Part shown: piece by piece, positions 17,670 to 26,507 of the stretch
Layout: every line of letters begins with the position of its first letter
Numbering within the stretch: position 1 is the stretch's first letter
Source: Streptococcus australis
GTDB lineage: Bacteria > Bacillota > Bacilli > Lactobacillales > Streptococcaceae
Assembly (NCBI RefSeq): GCF_003943615.1
Contig: NZ_RJPZ01000002.1
Location: 1-64,000, forward strand
Direction: 5' to 3'
DNA length: 64,000 bases
Notes under the pieces: generated by a model
Database searches by the model: none
What the model saw: the letters and a program-made list of their open reading frames with translations, nothing else
Told to the model about the DNA's origin: nothing
Position numbers and translations under genes: made by a program

Positions 17670-17696
17670 GAAATCTAGATGACTTTCCTAGATTTC
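17670..17696 (-). other. Perfect 9-bp inverted repeat before pheT
   Basis: GAAATCTAG (17670-17678) pairs exactly with CTAGATTTC (17688-17696) across nine bases. It lies in the pheT untranslated region close to the start codon. No T-run follows, so it is not a standard terminator; it may affect mRNA processing or pheT translation. Confidence 0.6.
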
Positions 17697-17802
17697 CTTT
17701 GACCCTCGTTTAGATCCTTTCATTTTGTGTTTTCCAGCCCGAGTCTGGCTTAGGTAGGTCTAATAACCTCCCCTTCTCTAGAATAGAAGTTTCTTGTCCA
17801 TT

Positions 17803-18318
17803 CTAGGTCAATTTCTTTCTCAACAACCAGTCAATATCAACCGTATCACCGGTAGGATACTCGTGTTCACTAAATCGTTCAAATCCAAAGCGGTAGTAAA
17901 AATCTTGCGCCTTAAAATTGCGTTCCCAGACACCTAGCCAGGCCCACTCAAAGCCACGGCTCTTCGCTTGATGCAGCGCAAAGGTAAACATTTCCTTACC
18001 GAAACCAGCTCCATGATATTCCTTTTTGACATAGATCCGTTGAATCTCAAAGGACTTATCCATCTCTACTGGCTCCGTCTGCGCTTGCCCCCAGTTGATC
18101 TTGAGAAAACCACAGATTTCTTGTTCTTCATTGAGGACAAAATAGGTTTCGGATTCTGGATCTAACAGATCTTTCTCGATTTGCTCCAAAGAGAGCACCG
18201 TAGAGAAGTACTCTTCCAAGTCTTCCTCAACAATATAGGGACCAAAGGTCTCCCGATAGGTTTCCACCTCTAGGTCACGTAAGGTCTGCAATTGATCGAT
18301 TTTTACTCTAACTAACAT
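17803..18318 (-). CDS. GNAT-family N-acetyltransferase
   Basis: A 171-residue acetyltransferase with the acetyl-CoA-binding signature in IYVKKEYHGAGFGKEMF near residues 93-110 and the C-terminal WERNFKAQDFYYRFGFE pattern. The acceptor substrate is unknown. The ATG begins two bases after the pheS stop and has no Shine-Dalgarno sequence, so translation probably depends on ribosomes finishing pheS. Its place between the two synthetase genes is shared with S. pneumoniae as I recall it. A link to tRNA or amino-acid metabolism is only suggested by this position. Confidence 0.88.
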   Translation of the reverse strand: MLVRVKIDQLQTLRDLEVETYRETFGPYIVEEDLEEYFSTVLSLEQIEKDLLDPESETYFVLNEEQEICGFLKINWGQAQTEPVEMDKSFEIQRIYVKKEYHGAGFGKEMFTFALHQAKSRGFEWAWLGVWERNFKAQDFYYRFGFERFSEHEYPTGDTVDIDWLLRKKLT

Positions 18319-18320
18319 GA

Positions 18321-19367
18321 TTATTTAAACTGTTCTGAGAAACGAACATCTCCTTGATAGAAGCCACGGATATCATTGATTCCATAACGAAGCATGGCTA
18401 CACGCTCCTGACCAAGTCCGAAGGCAAATCCTGAATAGACTGTTGAATCAATACCACTCATCTCGAGCACGCGTGGGTGAACCATACCGGCCCCCATGAT
18501 TTCGATCCAACCCGTCTTCTTACATACATTACATCCCGCTCCACCACATTTGAAGCAAGATACATCGACCTCAACGGATGGCTCTGTAAATGGGAAGTAA
18601 GAAGGACGCAGACGGATTTGACGTTCTGCACCAAACATCTTCTGCACGATCAACTGAAGCGTTCCTTGAAGGTCTGCCATAGAAATGTTCTTCCCAACAA
18701 CCAAGCCTTCGATCTGATGGAACTGGTGACTGTGGGTCGCATCATCTGTATCCCGACGGAAAACACGCCCTGGAGAGATCATCTTCAAAGGCCCCTTGCT
18801 AAAGTCATGCGCATCCATGGCACGCGCTTGAACTGGCGAAGTATGGGTCCGAAGCAAGATTTCTTCTGTGATGTAGAAGGTGTCCTGCATATCACGAGCC
18901 GGGTGATCCTTTGGCAAGTTCATGCGTTCAAAGTTGTAGTAGTCTTTTTCGACTTCAAAGCCATCTACGACTTGGTAGCCCATCCCGATAAAGATATCTT
19001 CGATTTCTTCACTGGTTTGGGTCAAGACATGACGGTGACCACTTGCAACTGGACGTCCAGGAAGGGTCACGTCGATACTTTCACTAGCCAATTTAGCTTG
19101 AACTTTCTTTTCTTCCAAGAGCTTGGCTGTTTCTTCAAAGGCAGCAGTCAAGACATCACGGGCTTCATTAACATGTTTCCCGATGACCGGACGCATCTCA
19201 GCAGAGACATCTTTCATCCCTTTGAGGATCTCGGTTAGCGACCCTTTCTTCCCAAGGACAGAGACGCGTAACTCTTGCATCTCTTTTTTATTTTCAGCAG
19301 AGATCTGCTTCAAGGCTGCCAGCGTTTCTTCCCGAAGCGCTTTTAGTTGTTCTTCAATCGTTGACAT
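18321..19367 (-). CDS. pheS: Phenylalanyl-tRNA synthetase alpha subunit
   Basis: The 348-residue catalytic subunit, a class II synthetase. It has an N-terminal coiled coil (residues about 1-90), GHRHVLTQ at the start of the core, class II motif 2 around [12 protein letters not shown], and motif 3 in [14 protein letters not shown] near residue 315. GGAGGAAAT precedes the ATG. It is the first gene of the operon, placed behind a T-box leader and a 17-bp-spaced promoter, so it responds to uncharged tRNA-Phe. Confidence 0.97.
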   Translation of the reverse strand: MSTIEEQLKALREETLAALKQISAENKKEMQELRVSVLGKKGSLTEILKGMKDVSAEMRPVIGKHVNEARDVLTAAFEETAKLLEEKKVQAKLASESIDVTLPGRPVASGHRHVLTQTSEEIEDIFIGMGYQVVDGFEVEKDYYNFERMNLPKDHPARDMQDTFYITEEILLRTHTSPVQARAMDAHDFSKGPLKMISPGRVFRRDTDDATHSHQFHQIEGLVVGKNISMADLQGTLQLIVQKMFGAERQIRLRPSYFPFTEPSVEVDVSCFKCGGAGCNVCKKTGWIEIMGAGMVHPRVLEMSGIDSTVYSGFAFGLGQERVAMLRYGINDIRGFYQGDVRFSEQFK

Positions 19368-19399
19368 ATTTCCTCCATCATGGTCTTCACTCAGACATA

Positions 19400-19598
19400 G
19401 AAAAAACCACGCGCCACATCCATATTCGGAGCGTTGACACGCGGTACCATCCGTTTTTTATCTGAAACTCAGACCTTAATTTCTAAATCCTTACGCAAGT
19501 GAATTCACTCAGCTTTCATGCAAAGAGCTTTCAGTCACGGCTCTTCTCCCTGTGGCACTTCCCTTGAGGTACTAGTCTTGCAGATTTCTATTCAATTA
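19400..19598 (-). promoter_or_regulatory. T-box leader for tRNA-Phe
   Basis: A minus-strand leader of about 200 nt. The conserved T-box reads ATGGTACCGCG (19440-19450), giving the UGGU bulge expected for tRNA-Phe with discriminator base A. A hairpin from the T-box to ACGCGCC followed by TTTTTT (19402-19407) forms the terminator. A UUC triplet occurs in GTGAATTCAC in the stem I region, consistent with a Phe specifier, though I could not fold the RNA to place it. Confidence 0.9.
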
Positions 19599-19604
19599 CT
19601 ATCT

Positions 19605-19633
19605 AGTTTATCAGATTTTACAAAAAATGACAA
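19605..19633 (-). promoter_or_regulatory. Promoter of pheS operon
   Basis: -35 TTGTCA (19628-19633), 17-bp spacer, -10 TAAACT (19605-19610) with a TG extension. Confidence 0.75.
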
Positions 19634-19680
19634 GTGAATCCTGTTTTCCTTCCCTTGCCATTCTTGTTATTCGTTTGTTT

Positions 19681-20685
19681 TTATTCGATGACTTGTCCAG
19701 CTTCTTTCAAGACAGATTCTGGAATGGTAATGCCTAATTCTGCTGCCACTTTTTTGTTAATGACAGACTTACCATCTGTGAAGATTTCAACTGGTGTGTC
19801 AGCTGGTTTTTGACCTTTCAAGATTTTCGCAGCCATTTTACCAGTTGCCACGCCAAGATCATGTTGGTCTACGACCACAGATCCTAAACCACCCGCTTCT
19901 ACCATGGCTGTCGCACTTGGGAAGATTGGTTTTTTAGCTGTTTTGTTTGCTTCGACTACCGTTGAGAAGGCTGATGCAATGGTGTTATCGATTGGAACCC
20001 AGATAGCATCCACTTTACCAGTCATGACAGAAACCGTTGAAGCAATTTCATTTGTAGAAGGGACTGAATAAGGAACTACTTTGTAGCCTGCTTTTTCAGC
20101 CAATTTTGTAAATTCTTCTACTTGAGTTTTAGAATTATCTTCACTGGTTGAGTAAAGAACACCGATTGTTTTCACGTTTGGAGTCAACTCTTTGATTAAC
20201 TTCAACTGTTGTTCCGTTGGGTTGTGGTCAGATACTCCAGTAATATTGCCACCAGGTTTTTTCAAATCTTTGACCAAGTTAGCTCCGACTGGGTCTGTGA
20301 TAGCACCCATGACGATTGGTTTGTCCTTAGTCGCACTAGCCAAACCTTGAGCAGATGGGGTTGCAATTCCGATCAAGACGTCGTTGTTGTTTTGGACCAA
20401 TTGTTTGCTCATGGTTGCAACCTTGTTTTGGTCTCCTTCCGCATTGAGGAATTCGATCTCAATCTTGTCCTTATCGTAGCCTTCTTCAGCCAAGCCATCT
20501 TGAATCCCCTTGTAGATTTCGTCTAGCGATGGGTGGCTGACCAACTGCAAGACACCTACTTTTACCTTCTTAGTTCCATTTGTTTTATTCGCATCATTTT
20601 TGTTGGTCAACATTGGGTAAGCAACAGCTACCAAAATAACAGCTAGTAAAGCACCAATCATTCCCAATACACGTTTGTTTTTCAT
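19681..20685 (-). CDS. trpX: ABC substrate-binding protein, TrpX type
   Basis: A 334-residue extracytoplasmic solute-binding protein. An N-terminal hydrophobic helix (residues about 5-25) has no lipobox cysteine, so it is probably a membrane anchor. The rest matches the DUF534/TrpX family (VGVLQLVSHPSLDEIYKGIQ, then GNITGVSDHNPTEQQ). I chose ATG at 20685 with GAGGT upstream. The Trp T-box before it supports tryptophan as ligand or a precursor. The permease and ATPase genes that normally follow trpX are missing: the next element on this strand is the pheS leader. It must therefore pair with components encoded elsewhere, or act alone. Confidence 0.85.
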   Translation of the reverse strand: MKNKRVLGMIGALLAVILVAVAYPMLTNKNDANKTNGTKKVKVGVLQLVSHPSLDEIYKGIQDGLAEEGYDKDKIEIEFLNAEGDQNKVATMSKQLVQNNNDVLIGIATPSAQGLASATKDKPIVMGAITDPVGANLVKDLKKPGGNITGVSDHNPTEQQLKLIKELTPNVKTIGVLYSTSEDNSKTQVEEFTKLAEKAGYKVVPYSVPSTNEIASTVSVMTGKVDAIWVPIDNTIASAFSTVVEANKTAKKPIFPSATAMVEAGGLGSVVVDQHDLGVATGKMAAKILKGQKPADTPVEIFTDGKSVINKKVAAELGITIPESVLKEAGQVIE

Positions 20686-20787
20686 ATTTTTTACCTCAAT
20701 CATTTGTTTTTTAGTTTTCTTGAATCTTTGTTAGAGACTGAGTCGCCATCGTTTCTTCATCTTCTTTTCTCCCTTCTTTCTTGAAAC

Positions 20788-21040
20788 AAAAAACACGCCC
20801 ACACATAGCGAAAGCTATGTGAGGACGTGTCATCGCGGTGCCACCTCACTTATGGGAAAATGGATAAACTCCTCCCACATCTCTGTCTTGTCTAGCAACA
20901 AGTTGCACGATAAGGTGTGCCGACCGAATTTTTATTGTTTCAAATTCATCTCATCATTAGTCCAATTTCATAAATGTCCACTACCCACTTCCACCAACCG
21001 TGAGCTCTCTAATAAATTTTCATTTACTACTTTTCTAATT
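20788..21040 (-). promoter_or_regulatory. T-box leader for tRNA-Trp
   Basis: The T-box reads GAGGTGGCACCGCG (20834-20847), whose UGGC bulge fits the G discriminator of tRNA-Trp. The terminator stem ACACG-CC-CACATAGC/GCTATGTG-GG-CGTGT with TTTTTT lies at 20788-20831. GGTTGGTG and UGG triplets occur in the stem I region. The leader covers about half of the 547-bp gap before rqcH; the rest holds the two promoters and nothing else recognisable. Confidence 0.88.
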
Positions 21041-21046
21041 GAATCC

Positions 21047-21075
21047 ATTGTAAATGTTTCTGTAAGCCTTGTCAA
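21047..21075 (-). promoter_or_regulatory. Promoter of trpX
   Basis: Consensus -35 TTGACA (21070-21075), 17-bp spacer, -10 TACAAT (21047-21052). Confidence 0.85.
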
Positions 21076-21232
21076 TACTTTTTTATGTTTTTTTTGAAAA
21101 CGTTCGGCATTTCCTGAAATTCTTTTCCTAGTGAGGTTGTTTTTGCAAAATGTTTGTCCTTCTTCTTCCTAGGTTTTCAGCCACTTTTTTGATATAATTT
21201 ACTAGAACTAGTCTAGAATGTTGAGGAAACCC

Positions 21233-22894
21233 ATGTCTTTTGATGGATTTTTTTTACACCATATGGTGGATGAATTACAAAGCGAACTCTTAAATGGTCG
21301 CATCCAAAAAATTAACCAACCCTTTGAACAAGAGTTGGTTTTACAAATTCGTAGCAACCGCAAGAATCAAAAACTCTTGCTTTCTTCTCACTCTGTTTTT
21401 GGACGGATCCAACGGACCCAGACCAACTTCGAGAATCCTGCCTTCCCCAATACCTTTATCATGGTCATGCGCAAGTATCTCCAAGGAGCAGTCATTGAGC
21501 AGATCCAGCAAGTGGAGAATGACCGCATCTTAGAAATCGCTGTCTCTAATAAAAATGAAATTGGAGATGATATCTCTGTGACTTTGATTATTGAAATCAT
21601 GGGCAAGCACAGCAATATCATTCTTCTGGACAAGGCAACTGGAAAAATTATCGAAGCAATCAAACATGTTGGCTTCTCTCAAAATAGCTACCGGACTATC
21701 TTGCCAGGCTCGACCTATCTAGCTCCTCCAAAAACGGAGGCGGTCAACCCTTTTACAATCAAGGACGAAGCATTATTCGCCTTTCTCCACCGGGAAGAGT
21801 TGACACCTAAAAACCTTCAAACTCATTTCCAGGGTCTTGGTCGAGATACTGCTCAAGAATTGGCCAGTCGATTAGAAACTGGAGAAAAACTAAAAACCTT
21901 CCGAGCATTCTTTGAAGCTCCAACAGATCCTCGTCTAACGAAAAAATCCTTTGCTGCTCTCGCTTTTGCTGATAGCCAGGAGGAAACCTTTGAGACCTTA
22001 TCGGATCTACTCGACCACTATTACTTGGATAAGGCCGAGCGCGACCGTGTCCAACAACAAGCTGGAGAACTCATCCGCAAGGTGGACAATGAACTAGAAA
22101 AAAACCGGAAAAAGTTGGCCAAACAGGAAGCCGAACTGGCAGCGACAGAAAATGCCGAAGACTTCCGGCAAAAAGGGGAGCTTCTCACCACCTTCCTCCA
22201 TCAAGTCCCAAATGATCAAGATCAGGTCACCTTGGACAACTACTATACCAATCAACCTATAACCATTGCTTTGGATAAGGCTTTGACCCCCAGTCAAAAT
22301 GCGCAACGCTACTTCAAGCGTTACCAGAAGTTAAAAGAAGCTGTTAAACATTTGACCTCTCTCATCCAGGAAACCAAGGAAACCATCTCCTACCTGGAAA
22401 CAGTCGAAACAGCTCTAGCCCAAGCAAGCCTTTCTGAAGTCGCCGAGATTCGAGAAGAGCTGATCCAAACAGGCTTTATCAAACGACGCAACCGAGAAAA
22501 GATCCACAAACGCAAAAAACCAGAGAAGTATTTAGCTTCTGACGGAAAAACCATTATCTTGGTCGGCCGAAACAATCTTCAAAACGAAGAATTGACCTTT
22601 AAGATGGCTAAGAAAGATGAACTCTGGTTCCACGCCAAGGATATTCCAGGTAGTCACGTGGTTATTACTGGTAACCTCAATCCTTCAGATGAGGTCAAGA
22701 CAGATGCAGCTGAGCTAGCGGCCTATTTCTCTAAGGGACGCCTCTCTAATCTGGTCCAAGTCGACATGATTGAAACCAAGAAACTTAACAAACCGACCGG
22801 AGGAAAACCTGGCTTTGTAACCTATACTGGTCAGAAAACACTACGGGTCACTCCTGAAGAAGAAAAAATTAAATCCATGCGTATAAATGAATAA
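21233..22894 (+). CDS. rqcH: RqcH/Rqc2-like quality-control factor (PavA/FbpA)
   Basis: A 553-residue NFACT-family protein. The bacterial RqcH binds the stalled 50S-peptidyl-tRNA complex and adds alanine tails for degradation; streptococcal homologues were first described as fibronectin-binding PavA/FbpA. Visible are the N-terminal NFACT-N start (MSFDGFFLHHMVDEL), a central coiled coil (residues about 280-320) and the C-terminal NFACT-R part (DGKTIILVGRNNLQNEELT, then DELWFHAKDIPGSHVVI). I chose ATG at 21233, preceded by TTGAGGAAA, over an upstream ATG at 21218. A TATAAT box is at 21193-21198. No signal peptide is present, in line with a cytoplasmic role. Confidence 0.93.
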   Translation: MSFDGFFLHHMVDELQSELLNGRIQKINQPFEQELVLQIRSNRKNQKLLLSSHSVFGRIQRTQTNFENPAFPNTFIMVMRKYLQGAVIEQIQQVENDRILEIAVSNKNEIGDDISVTLIIEIMGKHSNIILLDKATGKIIEAIKHVGFSQNSYRTILPGSTYLAPPKTEAVNPFTIKDEALFAFLHREELTPKNLQTHFQGLGRDTAQELASRLETGEKLKTFRAFFEAPTDPRLTKKSFAALAFADSQEETFETLSDLLDHYYLDKAERDRVQQQAGELIRKVDNELEKNRKKLAKQEAELAATENAEDFRQKGELLTTFLHQVPNDQDQVTLDNYYTNQPITIALDKALTPSQNAQRYFKRYQKLKEAVKHLTSLIQETKETISYLETVETALAQASLSEVAEIREELIQTGFIKRRNREKIHKRKKPEKYLASDGKTIILVGRNNLQNEELTFKMAKKDELWFHAKDIPGSHVVITGNLNPSDEVKTDAAELAAYFSKGRLSNLVQVDMIETKKLNKPTGGKPGFVTYTGQKTLRVTPEEEKIKSMRINE

Positions 22895-22902
22895 TAAAAA
22901 AG

Positions 22903-22928
22903 AGGCTGGGACTTTTGTCCCAGCTTTT
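22903..22928 (+). terminator. Terminator of rqcH resembling the repeat end
   Basis: Perfect stem GCTGGGAC/GTCCCAGC with a TTTT loop, then TTTT. It is nearly identical to the right-end hairpin of the 178-bp repeats. Confidence 0.85.
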
Positions 22929-23039
22929 CTCATATTGATGATAAAAAGTTTCAGTGTATGTTTGAATGAACCTCAAAGTATACCTCATTTTTTAAGCATA
23001 CTAAGGTTCTTATATGTAAAATAACTTTGTCTACATTTT

Positions 23040-23065
23040 AAAAGGTTGAGCGACGTCAACCTTTT
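23040..23065 (-). terminator. Terminator overlapping the end of aldB
   Basis: AAAAGGTTGA pairs with TCAACCTTTT across six bases; the stem begins at the stop codon of the decarboxylase gene. Confidence 0.6.
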
Positions 23066-23780
23066 ATTCTGCTTTATTGATATCCTCTTTGACCTGGTCA
23101 ACATTAAACTTAGCAAAGAGATATTGGCGATCCTGGACAGGGAAACGTTGATCCAATTGATCAATGGCCCCAACTTCAACAATCCCTTCTTTGATAACAA
23201 AATCCATGACATGACCTCCGAAGGTATGGTCATCTGAGATAAAGTGAAGGTGATAGCCTGCTACACTGACCCCATGGAAAATCTCTGGTGTCCAAAAACC
23301 AACAATAGTTCCTGTAACATTTTCTCGCGTAAATTCAGGCTGATGGGTCGCCACATCTGCAAATTTGGTGTCTGAAGTTGATTTGGGAATCATACGCACA
23401 TGCATCTTGACAAAATCACCGTGAATCTTGATGGAACGAAACAAATTTTCGCCATCATAATAAGATTCAATGCGAGCCTCTAATTCCTCATCCGTCATTT
23501 CAAAGCGCTGACGAAAAATCACTTCGGCCTGATGGGGAACGATGGCCGCATAAGGGACTGTCGCATCCGGGGCCACTTCCACAATCTCTGGCTCCTCTCC
23601 TGATCCCTTAGCTTGGTAGGCCTTGCCATCTAAGACAATCAGTTCGCCATCAATGGAGTCCAGGGTCCCAATTCCAAGATCTCCATGCTCTAGTAATTCT
23701 TTAATGGTAAAGGATCCTCCATAGAGACCAGCCATCAAAGCCCCCAAGGTATTGTATTGAAACAATTTCACCGGTTCCAT
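23064..23780 (-). CDS. aldB: Alpha-acetolactate decarboxylase
   Basis: A 238-residue cytoplasmic enzyme converting alpha-acetolactate to acetoin, which diverts pyruvate away from acids and balances branched-chain amino-acid synthesis. Zinc-ligand region GYHLHFISDDHTFGGHV near residue 190 and the conserved YNTLGALMAGLYGG and HGDFVKMHVRMIP are visible. I chose ATG at 23780, preceded by GAGGGAGAAG; an upstream in-frame ATG at 23795 is contained in that site. The gene has its own extended -10 promoter and is transcribed alone. No acetolactate synthase gene is in the window. Confidence 0.94.
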   Translation of the reverse strand: MEPVKLFQYNTLGALMAGLYGGSFTIKELLEHGDLGIGTLDSIDGELIVLDGKAYQAKGSGEEPEIVEVAPDATVPYAAIVPHQAEVIFRQRFEMTDEELEARIESYYDGENLFRSIKIHGDFVKMHVRMIPKSTSDTKFADVATHQPEFTRENVTGTIVGFWTPEIFHGVSVAGYHLHFISDDHTFGGHVMDFVIKEGIVEVGAIDQLDQRFPVQDRQYLFAKFNVDQVKEDINKAE

Positions 23781-23864
23781 TATCTTCTCCCTCATTCATC
23801 TTGTCTTCTTTTCAGCCCTTCCAGTATACCACATTCTCAAAGACAATAACAGAAAAGACTGATT

Positions 23865-23915
23865 AAAAAAAGAGCGGGCCAGAACAAGGATGCACACTTG
23901 TTCTGATTCCCGCCC
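23865..23915 (-). terminator. Terminator of the TPR protein gene
   Basis: Two-part stem GCGGG/CCCGC and AGAACAAG/TTGTTCT, followed by seven T on the minus strand. Confidence 0.85.
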
Positions 23916-23931
23916 TTCAAGGGTCAAGTAG

Positions 23932-25170
23932 TTAATCTTCTAACAGGCTCTCATAGAAAGCTTGCATTTGCCCATCATCTGGGACTAGCTGCAAATAGCC
24001 TTCTGCCACTTCCCGGGCTTTTGCGACATAACCCAACTCTCTCAAGAGGTAACTATAGCTTTCTAAGTACTCTGGATTTTCTTTCAAATCTGGGAAGAGC
24101 TCTTCATAGATCGGAGCCGCTTTTTCAACCTCTTCGAGTGCTACCAAGGCACGAGCGATATTCCAACGGGTGACGACATTTTCCACTTCCACTTCTTGCC
24201 ATTCAAGGACGTCTTCATAGCGTTCCTGTTCCAAATAAAGAGTTGTTAGGCGAAGGGCGATATCTTCAAGATCCTCAGCAACTTCTTTGGCTTCTAACAA
24301 ATACTTCTCTGCTTTTTCTGGCTGGTGCAACTCGTAGGCCAATTGGGAGGCTAGAAGGAGGAGATAAGCGTCAAAAGGATTCTTTTGGATCCCTTGCTCT
24401 GTTATTGCTAACGCTGTTTCTCGGTCATTTTCAGCTTGTAGAGCCAAGGCATAGCCGTATTCATACCCTTCAAAGTCTGGCGACAGTGTATCGATCTGCT
24501 TAAAGTAAATCAGAGCACGTTGATACTCTTCTCGGTCAGAGAGAAGGGTTGCCAATTCATAGGCAATCTGGTCATCAAACTCAATTTCCAAGGCCTTTTC
24601 TAGAAACTCAATAGCAGACTCAAACCGACCCAGATTCGCATAAGCATATCCAATCCGCTGGTAGGTGGAAATGCCCGTTTCTTCTAAAATGAGACGGTTG
24701 TCTAACTGAGCATACTCTTGAATGGCTTCTTGGTAATTTTCAAGTTCTAAATCAATCTCTGCCAAGCCTAGTTGAATAATAGGGTCATCTGAAAGAGTCG
24801 CTGCTTCCATCAGTTTTTCTCGAGCCACATCTGCCAAGCCCTCACTTTGGTAGAGGTCTGCCTTGACTAAGAGACTGGCTAGATACCATTCCGAACTTTC
24901 CGGGATTTCTTCCAAATAAGCAAAGGCTTCTTCCATTTGGCCATCTTCCGCTACGATAGTGGCTAGACTCAGATAGACCTCTGGAAAATCATCTCTCAGA
25001 TGCAAGTAGGTTTGCTTGGCTTCTGGGTAAAAACCAATACTTTCAAAATATTGTCCCAATTCTAACAAGGTAGCTGGATCATCTTCTAGCAAAGCCTTAT
25101 CCAAATAAGCTGGCAGACGATCTAGCTCTTGTTTCTCAATTGCTTCTAAAATTTTTTGACTATTCTTCAC
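23932..25170 (-). CDS. Tetratricopeptide-repeat protein
   Basis: A 412-residue protein made almost wholly of TPR units (for example YQRIGYAYANLGRFESAIEFLEKALEI split around residues 195-220), no signal peptide, strongly acidic. TPR proteins act as scaffolds; the partner is not known. I place the start at a GTG at 25170, with GAGG nine bases upstream inside the end of the AI-2E-type gene; a longer frame to 25239 would overlap that gene by 80 bp and has no ribosome-binding site. The 11-bp overlap implies translational coupling with the permease. Confidence 0.82.
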   Translation of the reverse strand: MKNSQKILEAIEKQELDRLPAYLDKALLEDDPATLLELGQYFESIGFYPEAKQTYLHLRDDFPEVYLSLATIVAEDGQMEEAFAYLEEIPESSEWYLASLLVKADLYQSEGLADVAREKLMEAATLSDDPIIQLGLAEIDLELENYQEAIQEYAQLDNRLILEETGISTYQRIGYAYANLGRFESAIEFLEKALEIEFDDQIAYELATLLSDREEYQRALIYFKQIDTLSPDFEGYEYGYALALQAENDRETALAITEQGIQKNPFDAYLLLLASQLAYELHQPEKAEKYLLEAKEVAEDLEDIALRLTTLYLEQERYEDVLEWQEVEVENVVTRWNIARALVALEEVEKAAPIYEELFPDLKENPEYLESYSYLLRELGYVAKAREVAEGYLQLVPDDGQMQAFYESLLED

Positions 25171-26329
25171 TTTGAATTTCCTCAACTTCGTCCTTTTCGT
25201 ACAAACCACTGACCTCTTTGTACCATTCAAATAGAGCACTGATGACTACTTTAGCCGAAGCATAAACCGGGATTCCTAAGAAGACTCCCCAGATTCCAAA
25301 CATAGAGCCAGAAGTAATCAATACAAACAGAATCGTGATTGGGTGGATATTGAGCTGACTCCCCAAGACAAATGGGGAAACGAAACGTCCCTCGATGGTT
25401 TGCTCAACAATAAAGACAATGACGACTTTGACAAACATCTCTGGTCCTGCCACCAACCCCAAGACTAAGGCTGGGAGCATGGCCAAGAAGCTACCCAAGT
25501 ATGGTATCAAGTTCAAAAAACAAGCGGTTACACCGAGTGTCACAGCGTAACGAAGCCCAATGATCTTAAACAAAAGAATAAACATTAAAGCTACGATGAT
25601 AGCAACAGTAATCTGACCTCTGACATAATTGGCCAATTGTGTATTGACATCAGACAGGACTTTGTCTGCAGATTTACGAATCTTGGTTGGCAAGAAACGG
25701 ATGATTTGCCCTTTTAAGTTCTTTCCATCTCTCAAAAGATAGAAGACGATAAAAGGCATAATAATCAAAGCGATAATGACCTGAGAGGCGACAGTAATCA
25801 GATTGCTGACCCAGTTGACTGCTCGGGCGGAAAAAGAACTCGCCCAACTGGTAATATTCTGCGACAATTGGCTGGTCCATTCATCCAGCTGAGGCTTGAT
25901 TTCTGGAGACACTTTGTTGTCTAAGACATCATCGATGGTCCTATTGGCCTTTTCCAAGTAATCTGGCAGGTTCTTCATAAAACTAAGAACCTGACGTTGA
26001 ATGGCTGGAATAGCGACAGCCAAGCCCCATAAAATGAGAAGCGCGATCAAAATAAAGACGATGGAAATTGCAATAATCCGTTTGACCCGGTGCCTTTCCA
26101 AAAAGTCGACGATTGGATTTAACAAATAATAGAGGAGCCCTGAAATAATGACTGGCAGCATGACTGCTGCTCCGAACTCTAACAGGGGTGTAAAAATAAA
26201 ACTAATCTTGCTGAGAACTAAAATATTCAATCCCATCAGTAAGGTTACTAGAAAAACAGTAATGGCTTTATTATCTACAAACCATTTAAAAAACCAGGAT
26301 AAACTAAAATCTTTTTCTTTATGTTCCAC
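25160..26329 (-). CDS. AI-2E family (PerM-like) membrane transporter
   Basis: A 389-residue membrane protein with about seven or eight hydrophobic segments and the family pattern of an N-terminal helix pair, a central extracytoplasmic part, and a C-terminal bundle with GVFLGIPVYASAKV. Family members have been linked to autoinducer-2 export or sodium/proton exchange; the real substrate here is unknown. I chose GTG at 26329, six bases after AAGGAG; an upstream TTG at 26350 would contain that site. It is coupled to the downstream TPR gene. Confidence 0.82.
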   Translation of the reverse strand: MEHKEKDFSLSWFFKWFVDNKAITVFLVTLLMGLNILVLSKISFIFTPLLEFGAAVMLPVIISGLLYYLLNPIVDFLERHRVKRIIAISIVFILIALLILWGLAVAIPAIQRQVLSFMKNLPDYLEKANRTIDDVLDNKVSPEIKPQLDEWTSQLSQNITSWASSFSARAVNWVSNLITVASQVIIALIIMPFIVFYLLRDGKNLKGQIIRFLPTKIRKSADKVLSDVNTQLANYVRGQITVAIIVALMFILLFKIIGLRYAVTLGVTACFLNLIPYLGSFLAMLPALVLGLVAGPEMFVKVVIVFIVEQTIEGRFVSPFVLGSQLNIHPITILFVLITSGSMFGIWGVFLGIPVYASAKVVISALFEWYKEVSGLYEKDEVEEIQSEE

Positions 26330-26471
26330 GGGAATCTCCTTCGTTTTCAATCTGTCTTTATTTTAGCATTTTTAGTCCATAATTTCACGATATAGCTGAA
26401 ATGTGAGCTTTTTTTTAATGCTTAGCTTGTCAATCCTTCACCTAATCGTTTTCCATCCCCTTCTTTTCTGA

Positions 26472-26477
26472 TATAAT
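26472..26477 (+). promoter_or_regulatory. Extended -10 of the lactonase gene
   Basis: TG-A-TATAAT about 31 bp before the start codon. Confidence 0.7.
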
Positions 26478-26507
26478 GGAGCTATCAACAAAGTCGAGGT
26501 GCATGTG

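Noticed and set aside
17696-17735. Eleven-codon leader peptide (MKGSKRGSKEI) before pheT
   Set aside because: Too short and without phenylalanine codons or an attenuator; the operon is already explained by the T-box.
18477-19238. 253-codon plus-strand frame antisense to pheS
   Set aside because: It is the antisense shadow of a well-conserved gene and matches no known protein.
21105-21125. CcpA cre site upstream of rqcH (TTGAAAACGTT)
   Set aside because: Only the left half matches the cre consensus; the right half fails, and it is not placed over a promoter.
22985-23233. 82-codon minus-strand frame overlapping the end of aldB
   Set aside because: Mostly inside aldB in another frame; its remainder is intergenic and lacks initiation signals.
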